Source of the DNA: Anammoximicrobium sp032229885
Lineage (GTDB): Bacteria > Planctomycetota > Planctomycetia > Pirellulales > Pirellulaceae
NCBI GenBank assembly: GCA_032229885.1
Contig: JAVYAJ010000145.1
Coordinates: 1 to 36,172, forward strand
Direction: 5' to 3'
Length of the DNA: 36,172 nt
Shown here in pieces: positions 8,879 through 16,023 of the stretch (position 1 is the stretch's first letter; each line of letters begins with the position of its first letter). A program made the position numbers and the translations under genes. The notes under the pieces are model-generated. The model had not been told where the DNA came from, did not search any database, and saw nothing but the letters and a program-made list of their open reading frames with translations.

Positions 8879-9090
8879 TTGGAGGGCCATGCTCTGTCGT
8901 GGCCGCAACCAGGTCGATGCGATGGCGCGCAGGGGCGCGCAACGGTCGCGACGGAGCGCGTCCCTCCAGGACGGCGCGCGTCCTGCGGTCGCTGTCCGGT
9001 GATTTCGCTTACCATGCTGTCGTGTCCGGATCGTCCTCCAGGCAATCCGGGACGACTTCCCGTTCCACGTCCCATCAATTCTAATTTCTG
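8879..9090 (-). repeat. composite dispersed repeat (R2-R1), copy 1
   Basis: Read on the minus strand, 9090-9001 (unit R2) contains AATTGATGGGACGTGGAACG and continues into 8969-8879 (unit R1). The same order and orientation recur at 31628-31819 on the plus strand. Unit R1 here is 91 bases, bounded by TTGGAGGG and CCCTCCAG, the same length as the copy at 29114-29204, and contains GGCCATG-loop-CGTGGCC, a hairpin. No coding capacity; origin unknown. Confidence 0.8.
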
Positions 9091-9231
9091 GCAGTGGCAA
9101 CCGCCTGGAACTCGACATTTGGCCTGGACGCCACACCGGACGAGACGACCTTTAGAAAATGCCGCGGCGGACGACGCGGCGCGGCGCCGGGCCACGTGGC
9201 GAGCGTCGTTTGGTTGCTGGCAACTCGCAGC

Positions 9232-9238
9232 GAAGGAG
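9232..9238 (+). promoter_or_regulatory. ribosome binding site deciding the M24 peptidase start
   Basis: GAAGGAG lies 8 bases before the ATG at 9247. The same frame is open upstream to 9094, but those codons overlap repeat-derived sequence and have no ribosome site. Confidence 0.8.
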
Positions 9239-9246
9239 CCTTTTCG

Positions 9247-10422
9247 ATGACACAGCCTCAGGCAATTCAACCGGGCCGGGCGCGCGTGCTGGCGGGCGTT
9301 CCTGCACTCAACTGCGCCCTGTATTGGCGAATCCGGTTTTCGGTGGGCGATCCGGCGGCGCTCGTCGAGCTGCCGCGGGACGGCCGCAGCCACTCGATCC
9401 TGATTCTCCGCAACATCGAAATGGAACGTGCCCGCGCCCACGCACGGGCGGACCAGATCGCCTGTCCGGCGGATTTTACGCCGGCGGGCGGGCTGTCAGG
9501 CGACCGCGAGACGGCGACGGCACAGGCGGTTGCCGAATGCCTGCGGCGCGAACAGATCCGACAGGTGGTCGCTGATCGGACGCTGCCTCTGATCTTTGCT
9601 CACGAGATCCAGCAGGCCGGGATCGCGGTCCACTGCGATCCGCAGTGGGGCGTGATCGAGCGCCGCAGCAAGGACGAGCAAGAGATCGGCTGGCTGCGCG
9701 AGGCGCAGCAGACGACCGAAGCGGCCATGCAAATGGCTTGCGAGACCGTCGCTCGGGCCATCGCTCGCGGCGACGGAGTCTTGTTGGTCGATGGCCAGCC
9801 GCTGACTTCCGAGCGGCTGCGAGCGGCGATCGACGTGTTCCTGCTGGAACGCGGCTATACGAATCCGACGACGATCGTCGCCGGCGGACCGACCGGAGCG
9901 GATTGTCACGATGTGGGTTCCGGCCCCTTGAGGACCGGCCAACCGGTGATCATCGACATCTTTCCGCGCAATCGGCGCACGCTGTACCACGGTGATTGCA
10001 CGCGGACCGTTGTGCATGGCGCGATCTGCGACGATCTGCGGCGGATGCACACCGCGGTGGTCGCGGCCAAGGCGGTGGCGATCGCCATGTGCCGGGCGGG
10101 CGTAACCGGCGAGGCTGTGAACGAGGCGGCGCAAGCCGAACTCCGGGCCCACGGGTTTGCGGTCGGCTTGCCCGCGGCGGACGCCCCGCCCAGCTATTGC
10201 GCCATCACGCACGGCGCCGGGCATGGGATCGGATTGGAGGTGCACGAGCCGCCCTTGTTGGACACGGGCGGACCAGAGCTGATCGTCGGCGACGTGGTCA
10301 CGATCGAGCCAGGCCTGTACTGCCGCGCATGGGGCGGCATCCGGGTCGAAGACATGGTGGTCGTGACGCGCGACGGCTGCGTGAATCTCAATCGCTTGCC
10401 GGAAGGATTGGACTGGCGATAG
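9247..10422 (+). CDS. M24 family metallopeptidase (Xaa-Pro aminopeptidase-like)
   Basis: A 391-residue pita-bread-fold peptidase. The N-terminal 135 residues are the creatinase-like domain; the catalytic half has the expected ligands: D237 (VIIDIFPR), D250 (GDCTRT), H326 (GAGHGIG), E354 (TIEPGLY) and E368 (RVEDMVV), plus the substrate-contacting HEPP at 333-336. Family members remove N-terminal residues ahead of proline or cleave Xaa-Pro dipeptides in the cytosol. The two Asp ligands are 13 residues apart, two more than the 11 usual in PepP/PepQ, because of an extra NRR-type insertion. This suggests a subfamily variant, not inactivity, since all five ligands are present. The start follows a strong GAAGGAG. 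The gene begins a plus-strand run with the CsrA-receiver and NfeD genes (gaps 165 and 48 bases). Confidence 0.88.
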   Translation: MTQPQAIQPGRARVLAGVPALNCALYWRIRFSVGDPAALVELPRDGRSHSILILRNIEMERARAHARADQIACPADFTPAGGLSGDRETATAQAVAECLRREQIRQVVADRTLPLIFAHEIQQAGIAVHCDPQWGVIERRSKDEQEIGWLREAQQTTEAAMQMACETVARAIARGDGVLLVDGQPLTSERLRAAIDVFLLERGYTNPTTIVAGGPTGADCHDVGSGPLRTGQPVIIDIFPRNRRTLYHGDCTRTVVHGAICDDLRRMHTAVVAAKAVAIAMCRAGVTGEAVNEAAQAELRAHGFAVGLPAADAPPSYCAITHGAGHGIGLEVHEPPLLDTGGPELIVGDVVTIEPGLYCRAWGGIRVEDMVVVTRDGCVNLNRLPEGLDWR

Positions 10423-10573
10423 CAGGGCGAATCGGCGTATAATGCCGCCGTGCACGCCGGCAAATCGCGAGGGCGAAGCTGCCGGCCGGAATCGGCGCGC
10501 CGCTGCCGGGCCTACGGCTGTCCAAGCCAAATGCGCGCGGAGGGCGGGGGCAGCGAGTGGTCGACGCCGGTGC

Positions 10574-10580
10574 AAGGAGG
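10574..10580 (+). promoter_or_regulatory. ribosome binding site deciding the CsrA-receiver start
   Basis: AAGGAGG, a near-perfect Shine-Dalgarno, sits 7 bases before the ATG at 10588. That ATG begins exactly at the CsrA domain (MLVITRRE). The open frame upstream to 10450 has no CsrA-like sequence and is read as untranslated leader. Confidence 0.85.
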
Positions 10581-10587
10581 CATTCTC

Positions 10588-11361
10588 ATGCTGGTTATCA
10601 CGCGTCGCGAAGCCGAAAAGGTTCTGTTCCCCACGCTGGGAATTACGGTCGAGGTGTTGCGCATCCGCGGCAACAAGGCGCGGCTGGGCATCGAGGCCGC
10701 AGCCGAGATCCCGGTGGTGCGGCAGGAGATCAGCGGCTTGAAGTCGGTCGATTTTACGACCGAAGGTTCGTCAGCGGAACAACTCAGCCGCCTGCATCGG
10801 CTCGTGCGCGAGCGGTTGGACCGTGCGGCGACAGCCCTGAACCGGTTGCACCGCTGCGCGGAACTCGCCGGCGACCGTGAAACACAACAGCATGTCGCGG
10901 ACGTGTTCCGCGAGCTGAGCGCGCTGGAACGTGAGACGGGCGAGGCGATCGAGCCGACGGCGGCGCGGCTGCCTCGGGCGTTGGTGGTCGAAGACGACGC
11001 CAACGAGCGCGAACTGCTCGGCGGCTTGCTCCGCCTCAGCGGCTTCGACGTGACGCTCGCCTGTGACGGCCAGGATGCCCTGGATTACCTGTCCCTGCAT
11101 GCGCCGCCCGACGTCGTCCTGTTGGACATGCAGATGCCGCGGTGTGACGGGCCGTGCTTTGTGCGCGAAGTGCGGGCGATGGACGACCTCCGCAGGCTGC
11201 GGTTGTTTGCCGTCAGCGGAACCGATCCGTCGTCGTTGGGCGTGGCCACGGGCGGCGCCGGGATCGTCCATTGGTTTCCCAAGCCGGTCGATCCGGCCAA
11301 TCTGGTTCGCGTCGTAGCCGCCGAACTCGGGCCGGGGCTTGTGCCGGCCGGCGAGGCGTAG
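10588..11361 (+). CDS. CsrA domain fused to a response-regulator receiver domain
   Basis: A 257-residue protein. Residues 1-48 match CsrA/RsmA: MLVITRRE at the first strand, ITVEVLRIRGNKARLGIEA through strands 2-4, and VVRQEI with R45 at the position of the RNA-binding R44 of E. coli CsrA. Residues 60-125 are a helical, charged linker (SRLHRLVRERLDRAATALNR region). Residues 130-248 form a receiver domain with the acidic cluster E135/D136/D137, phospho-acceptor D180 (VVLLDMQMP), S210 in the switch Thr/Ser position and K232 (FPKPVDP), so it should be phosphorylatable. CsrA is a homodimeric mRNA-binding translational regulator; receivers are driven by histidine kinases. I infer phosphorylation-controlled RNA binding or dimerisation. 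No kinase gene lies nearby. Stand-alone CsrA is about 60-70 residues, so the fusion is unusual, although the CsrA part is slightly divergent. Confidence 0.9.
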   Translation: MLVITRREAEKVLFPTLGITVEVLRIRGNKARLGIEAAAEIPVVRQEISGLKSVDFTTEGSSAEQLSRLHRLVRERLDRAATALNRLHRCAELAGDRETQQHVADVFRELSALERETGEAIEPTAARLPRALVVEDDANERELLGGLLRLSGFDVTLACDGQDALDYLSLHAPPDVVLLDMQMPRCDGPCFVREVRAMDDLRRLRLFAVSGTDPSSLGVATGGAGIVHWFPKPVDPANLVRVVAAELGPGLVPAGEA

Positions 11362-11409
11362 CGCGGCGCCTTGCCGAAGCGCAGCCGGCGTGCCTACGAT
11401 AGGGTAATC

Positions 11410-13632
11410 ATGGCAGCACGGCGCGCTCACCAGCTTCGATTCCGTTTCGCGTTCGGTCGTCCGGCGCTGTTGGCTGGGGTGCTCGGCCTGGCTGGGGCAC
11501 TCGGTTTGGCTGGGGCGACCGCCAGCGGGGGCGCTGCGCCCGAGGGTCCGCGACGCTCTGCCGCGACCGCGACGGACGCCTGCTGTCTGATCCGCGTGCC
11601 CATCCCGATCGCCGGCGAGGTCGACACGCATCTCAAAGCGATGATCGGCGAGTTGCTCGAGCGCTGGCGAGCTCTGCCCGCGCGGCCCACATTGGTGCTG
11701 GAGTTCGGCGGCGACGACGAGCGCGCGTCGCAAGCCAGCCAGTTCGAGCGAGCCCTATCGCTGGCCCGGTTCCTGGCCAGCGGACAGTTGAGCCGCGTGC
11801 GGACGGTGGCCTATTTGACGGGCCACGTCCAGGGGCACGCGGCGCTGCCTGTGTTGGCCTGCGAGCAGATCGTCGCGATGCCCGAGGCTCGGCTCGGCCC
11901 GATCGGCCAGGCTGACGACGCGCACGATCCGACGGTCCGCAACGGTTATGTGGAAATCGCCGAACGGCGACGGACGATTCCCACCCCCGTCGTGCTCAGG
12001 ATGCTCGATCCCGAGCTGGCGGTCGTGCGCGTGCAGACGCAAGACGGGGCGCGTTTCATCATGGCGGACGAACTGAGCGAACTCCAGCAGCGGGCGGCCG
12101 TGCGCGCGGTCGAGCACGTCTTTCCCGCGGGCCAGGCCGGCAGCTTCGGCGGCATCGAACTGCGGGTCAAATACAACTTTGCCACGCATCTGGTCCGCGA
12201 TCGGCTGCAACTGGCTTCGGCGTTGCAACTGGCGCCCGGCTCGCTCGAGGAAGATCCGACGCTGGGCAGTGGCCGCCGGGCGCTGCGGGCGAACTTGACG
12301 GGCCCCATCAGCGCAGACATCGTGAATTGGGTAGAACGGGGGATTCGCGAGCGGATCACCCACGAGCAGATCAACTTTGTCTGCCTGGTGATCGACAGCC
12401 CGGGCGGATCGGCGATGGACAGCCTGCGGCTGGCGGGATATTTGGCCAGCCTGGATCCGGGCCAGGTGCGAACGGTGGCCTTCGTCGGCGCCGAGGCGCG
12501 GGCAGACGCGGCGCTGATCGCCCTGGCGTGCGACCAGTTGCTGATGACCCAGGCGGCCGTGTTGGGCGGCCCGGGCGCGGGGCGCGTCGGCGCGCGTCAG
12601 ATGGAACCGCTGCGGGACGCGGTCCGCGAGCTGGCGCGCGCCAAAAACGTCGACTGGTCGCTGCCGCTGGCGATGGTCGATCCCGACTTGATGGTTCGTC
12701 GGTACATGCGGGCGGCGGCGGGCGAGGTTCGCTATTGGAGCGAACTCGAACTGGCCGAACAGGAGCATCCGCAGGACTGGCAGGCCGAAGCCGAGATCGA
12801 GACCGGCAACGGTCTGCGAGGCAGTGCGGCGGTCGAGCTGCGGCTGGCGCGGTTCACAGTGGCCGACTGGGACGATCTCCAGCGAATCTTCCACTTTGAC
12901 GGCGAGCTGGCGGTGATGGAGTCCAACTGGGCGCACACCCTAGTGGAGTTCCTGGCCTCGCCCAAGATCTCCGGCGTGTTGCTGTTTCTGGCGTGGTTTG
13001 CGCTGATGCTCGAATTCTCGACGCCCGGCGTCGGCCTGCCCGGCTTCGCCTCGGCGGTCTGTTTCGTGCTGTTCTTCTGGGCGAATTTTTTGCACGGCAC
13101 GGCCGGCTGGCTGGAGATCGTCCTGTTCGCGACGGGGCTGGCCTGCCTGGGAATCGAGCTGTTCATCCTGCCGGGATTCGGCGCATTCGGGGTTGGCGGC
13201 GGGCTGCTGGTCGTCGCATCGCTGGTGTTGGCAAGCCAGACGTTCGTGATTCCGCACAATGCGTATGAATGGAGCCAGTTGCCCCGTTCGGTGGCCCTGC
13301 TGGCGGCCGCCGCCGGCGGCGTGTTGGCGGCGCTGGTTTTTGCCCGACGGCTGTTGACCGATGCGCCCGTCTTCCGGCGGGTGGCGCTCGACACGCCCAC
13401 CGCGGAACAGCTCGAACAGCTTCGTTACCAGGAATCGCTGGTCCATTTCGAGCACCTGCTGGGGCAGCGCGGCGTGACGCTCACCCAGTTGACGCCCTCG
13501 GGCAAAGCGCGGTTCGGCGACCAGCGGGTGGACGTGATCAGCGATGGCGACGCCGTGGCTCGCGGCGCCGAAGTGACGGTCGTCGAGGTCCGCGGAAACG
13601 AGGTGATCGTCCATTCGATCGCGGACGGATGA
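11410..13632 (+). CDS. NfeD-type membrane protein with two degenerate ClpP-like domains
   Basis: A 740-residue protein: N-terminal signal/anchor (about 18-40), a first ClpP/crotonase-like domain (about 60-240), a second (about 295-440) with VIDSPGG at 328-333, four to five membrane helices (about 519-617 and 627-645), and a C-terminal OB-fold NfeD domain (about 680-740). Long NfeD proteins of the NfeD1b type act as membrane-bound serine proteases; archaeal PH1510 uses a Ser in GASAAS and a Lys. The matching stretch here is GAEARADA (360-367), with no Ser, and the first domain has GHVQGHAA, also without Ser. Proteolytic activity is therefore doubtful, though the fold and oxyanion-type PGG remain. 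ATG at 11410 follows AGGG; a TTG 13 codons earlier is less likely. The gene follows the CsrA-receiver gene by 48 bases. Confidence 0.85.
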   Translation: MAARRAHQLRFRFAFGRPALLAGVLGLAGALGLAGATASGGAAPEGPRRSAATATDACCLIRVPIPIAGEVDTHLKAMIGELLERWRALPARPTLVLEFGGDDERASQASQFERALSLARFLASGQLSRVRTVAYLTGHVQGHAALPVLACEQIVAMPEARLGPIGQADDAHDPTVRNGYVEIAERRRTIPTPVVLRMLDPELAVVRVQTQDGARFIMADELSELQQRAAVRAVEHVFPAGQAGSFGGIELRVKYNFATHLVRDRLQLASALQLAPGSLEEDPTLGSGRRALRANLTGPISADIVNWVERGIRERITHEQINFVCLVIDSPGGSAMDSLRLAGYLASLDPGQVRTVAFVGAEARADAALIALACDQLLMTQAAVLGGPGAGRVGARQMEPLRDAVRELARAKNVDWSLPLAMVDPDLMVRRYMRAAAGEVRYWSELELAEQEHPQDWQAEAEIETGNGLRGSAAVELRLARFTVADWDDLQRIFHFDGELAVMESNWAHTLVEFLASPKISGVLLFLAWFALMLEFSTPGVGLPGFASAVCFVLFFWANFLHGTAGWLEIVLFATGLACLGIELFILPGFGAFGVGGGLLVVASLVLASQTFVIPHNAYEWSQLPRSVALLAAAAGGVLAALVFARRLLTDAPVFRRVALDTPTAEQLEQLRYQESLVHFEHLLGQRGVTLTQLTPSGKARFGDQRVDVISDGDAVARGAEVTVVEVRGNEVIVHSIADG

Positions 13633-13710
13633 CATCGCGCGCCGCGGCGCTGGGCGCGTTCGCGCTGCGCGTGTTCGCCGGTCTGGATCGCACGACCCCC
13701 AGGAAGTGCG

Positions 13711-13815
13711 CCGTCCGCGAGGAACGCGCGCCGTCGCGTCCACCCGGTTGTGGCCACGACGGAGCGTGGCCCTTCAATCGCTGCAGTCACGACGGAGCGT
13801 GGCCGTTCAGGGTGA
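13711..13815 (-). repeat. dispersed repeat R1, copy 2 plus a partial duplicate
   Basis: On the minus strand, from 13776 downward, the sequence reads GAAGGGCCACGCTCCGTCG and on through the R1 consensus to about 13711. A second partial unit with the same CACGACGGAGCGTGGCC core lies at 13788-13805. It sits just after the NfeD-type gene. No coding role. Confidence 0.7.
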
Positions 13816-13885
13816 CATAGGCTTGCCTCGACGGCTGCACGCTCGGCTGAGATACCGCACGCGGGTGACCGCGAGACGTAATCCG

Positions 13886-13945
13886 CAGCCCGAGCGAGGG
13901 ACTCCAGCATTCCCTCGCTTACGCTTCGGGTTACGATCAAACGTG
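13886..13945. repeat. inverted repeat of the TRSVSEG family (R4), copy 1
   Basis: AGCGAGGGA at 13893-13901 pairs with TCCCTCGCT at 13911-13919, and the right arm continues into TACGCTTCGGGTTACG. Its minus-strand translation, TRSVSEG, is a phrase I associate with spurious planctomycete ORFs. A related copy lies at 28899-28951. The remaining 13633-14018 spacer holds no gene. Confidence 0.7.
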
Positions 13946-14018
13946 CCATCCTCGACAGCGCGCGGGATCAACGCGCCGACCATTGTCCGTAGTGAGTGAT
14001 GAATTCTGACTGGCGCTC

Positions 14019-14627
14019 CTAGACGGGCGACGGTCCGCGCACGCTGATCGTCATCTCGGCCAGCAGCGCGGCGTGCGCGTGGGCGAACTCGACCATGTCG
14101 AGCGACATCGTGATAGCGTCGTCGCCGTCGGCGAACGCGGCCGCACGTGCGCTATGGTCCGTCCGATAGCCGAGAGTCTCGAGCAGTCGCCGCGAGGCGT
14201 GGTTGGCCGGGATCACCGCGGCGTAGACGCGCGCCAGCCGCCACGCGCGCCAGGCCACACCGTGCATCATGATCGCGCATCGTGTGCCGAGCCCGCGGCC
14301 CTGTTGGCGGCGCGGCCCGATCAGGATCGCAAATTCGGCGTCGTCGCCCGTGGTGTATCGAAAATCGCCGTCTCCGATCAACTGGCCGTCCTGGTGGAAC
14401 AGAAACGGGTGATCGCCCGCGGCCTGCAGCTCGCGATAGAGCAGGGCGACGGCGTCGCGGTCGAACTCGCACGTGTTGGTCATCATGGCCGCGTTGTAGC
14501 GGTCGTTGTAAAAGTCGGCCAACATTGGGGCTGCGGCGACGATCTCGGCCGAGGTCGGCTCGAACACGCTCAGCCGCCCCTGTCCCCAACGAGCCTCGAC
14601 GGACCAACGGATCGGCAACGTCATCAT
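14019..14627 (-). CDS. GNAT family N-acetyltransferase
   Basis: A 202-residue acetyltransferase of the RimJ/RimL-like GNAT group. The acetyl-CoA loop is at 106-116 (RRQQGRGLGTR), preceded by the strand FAILIG (99-104), and followed by VYAAVIPANHASRRLLETLGY (134-154), the usual ending in which Asn/Ser and the final Tyr contact acetyl-CoA. Substrate cannot be told: proteins, antibiotics and small amines are all used by relatives. The ATG at 14625-14627 has AGGTGG upstream; the open frame continues further but overlaps the methyltransferase region and lacks domain sequence there. The next gene upstream on the same strand ends 130 bases away and is a sugar-modifying enzyme, so a role in glycan decoration is possible but only inferred. 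Confidence 0.85.
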   Translation of the reverse strand: MMTLPIRWSVEARWGQGRLSVFEPTSAEIVAAAPMLADFYNDRYNAAMMTNTCEFDRDAVALLYRELQAAGDHPFLFHQDGQLIGDGDFRYTTGDDAEFAILIGPRRQQGRGLGTRCAIMMHGVAWRAWRLARVYAAVIPANHASRRLLETLGYRTDHSARAAAFADGDDAITMSLDMVEFAHAHAALLAEMTISVRGPSPV

Positions 14628-14757
14628 CGTAACCACCTGCCGGTGACCCCTCGCGCGTCGGCATCGCGAGGCGCGGGGCACGGCATGGTCCCGCCGCGCG
14701 AACCGTCCCAGGGCGCGGTGGAACCGAACCCTCGCGCGCGGCGTTTCCAGCTCGAGT

Positions 14758-16023
14758 TCATCGTTCCACCCACCATACGCCGTCCTGTCCCACCCGCACC
14801 GTGCGCTGCGCGTCGACGCAGAACTCGTCGACCGCGCGGCGCACGCCCCAACGGCCGGCTGCGTCGCGCCCGATCCCGTAATCGTGGCCTGCCAGCACGC
14901 CGCCGCGACGGATCTTGGGCCACCAGGCGCGCAGGTCTGCGCAGACGTTCTCGTACAGATGGTTTGCGTCGATGAAGGCGAAATCGAGCGATTCGGCGGC
15001 AAACCGCTCGGCGGCCTCGAGCGACGGTTTGCGCAGGATGAACCGCCGCTCGGCCGCCGCGAGCGTCCACCATTCCGCCCGCGCCAGCGCCCGGTCGAAC
15101 GCGGCCTGGTCGAGCGCGCCCAATTCCGAATCGCCCGCGTACGGGCGCCAAGGGTCGACCATCCACAGCCGCAGCCTCGGCAGTCCGTTGAGCAACGCCG
15201 CCGAGGTTGTGCCGTCGTACACGCCGATCTCGGCCCCGACCAGCCCCTCGCCCAGCGGCCGCAGGATCTGCAGCAGTTGCTCGTGTCGCGGCGCGGGCGA
15301 GCCTTCGATCAGCAGGTTCGCGGACGACTCGTTGAACCACTGGAAGATCAACGACAGGTAATCGATCTGCACGCGCGGATAGAACTCGGGCCAGGTGCGT
15401 TTGATCACCGCTTGATCGGACCACTCGTAACCGACGACCGGCGGCTCGGCGGCCAGACGGCGGAAATAGCTTCGCAGGAACTCGGTGCGGCCGATGAACA
15501 GGCCCGAGTTCAGCCAATGCCGCCCGCGGGCCACCGCCGCCCAGGGCAAGCTGGACTCGAACGCCACGAACTCCGGCAGTTCGGGCCAACACCGCGACCC
15601 TGTGGACTGGAACACGAGGTCGCATGTAAAGTGTCGGCGGAATCGCTCGACCGCCAACTGCGGGTCGTCACAGAACACGGCGTCGCACGAGTCTGCGCCG
15701 ATCACCAACGGCGTTTCGACGCGCTCCAAAGCCTCGGCGGTCAGCGCGAACTTCATCCGGTTGGTCCACGGCGCGACGCCCCGTCCCAAGACCATCGCGG
15801 GCACGCCGAAGCGGGCCAAGCTGCGTTCCAATAGCCCGCACGGCTTGGCCGGCCGATCGCCGCTGTTCCACGTGATGATGGTCGCCTCGGGACAGGCGCA
15901 TGGGCGTCGCGTCTGGCTGGTGACGATATCGCAGAACGCACGAAAACTGTCTGACAGCGGACCAGGGCAATGCGCGGCGATCGGGTGCGAGCCGAACAGT
16001 CGATTCGTCAACCGTACGCTCAT
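14758..16023 (-). CDS. glycosyltransferase-like domain fused to class I SAM methyltransferase
   Basis: A 421-residue two-domain protein. Residues 45-235 resemble PLOD/GT-A-like glycosyltransferases: TIITWNSG at the first strand, LVIGADSCDAVF (106-117) at the DxD-like site, LNSGLFIGRTEFL (171-183) and WSDQAVIK (201-208), the family's typical SDQ. Residues 245-421 are a Methyltransf_24-type domain: VGAEIGVYDGTTSAALL (262-278) is the SAM-binding motif I, WMVDPW holds motif II, and LDFAFIDANHLYENV plus GGVLAGHDYG are typical of this group. I infer that it transfers a sugar and methylates a glycan. The ATG overlaps the stop of the upstream GT4 gene as ATGA (16020-16023), so the two are probably translationally coupled. 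Both domains look complete. Confidence 0.82.
   Translation of the reverse strand: MSVRLTNRLFGSHPIAAHCPGPLSDSFRAFCDIVTSQTRRPCACPEATIITWNSGDRPAKPCGLLERSLARFGVPAMVLGRGVAPWTNRMKFALTAEALERVETPLVIGADSCDAVFCDDPQLAVERFRRHFTCDLVFQSTGSRCWPELPEFVAFESSLPWAAVARGRHWLNSGLFIGRTEFLRSYFRRLAAEPPVVGYEWSDQAVIKRTWPEFYPRVQIDYLSLIFQWFNESSANLLIEGSPAPRHEQLLQILRPLGEGLVGAEIGVYDGTTSAALLNGLPRLRLWMVDPWRPYAGDSELGALDQAAFDRALARAEWWTLAAAERRFILRKPSLEAAERFAAESLDFAFIDANHLYENVCADLRAWWPKIRRGGVLAGHDYGIGRDAAGRWGVRRAVDEFCVDAQRTVRVGQDGVWWVER

Larger units (their letters stand above)
8486..9246. other. intergenic, dispersed repeats
   Basis: A 760-base divergent spacer between the CoADR-type gene (minus) and the M24 peptidase (plus), so it must carry promoters for both. 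The part from about 8700 is repeat-derived, including the composite repeat at 8879-9090. No frame with a recognisable domain is present. The promoter elements themselves could not be assigned with confidence. Confidence 0.6.

Noticed and set aside
11755..12936. A 393-codon minus-strand open frame antisense to the NfeD-type gene
   Set aside because: His/Arg/Gln-rich antisense reading without motifs or ribosome site.
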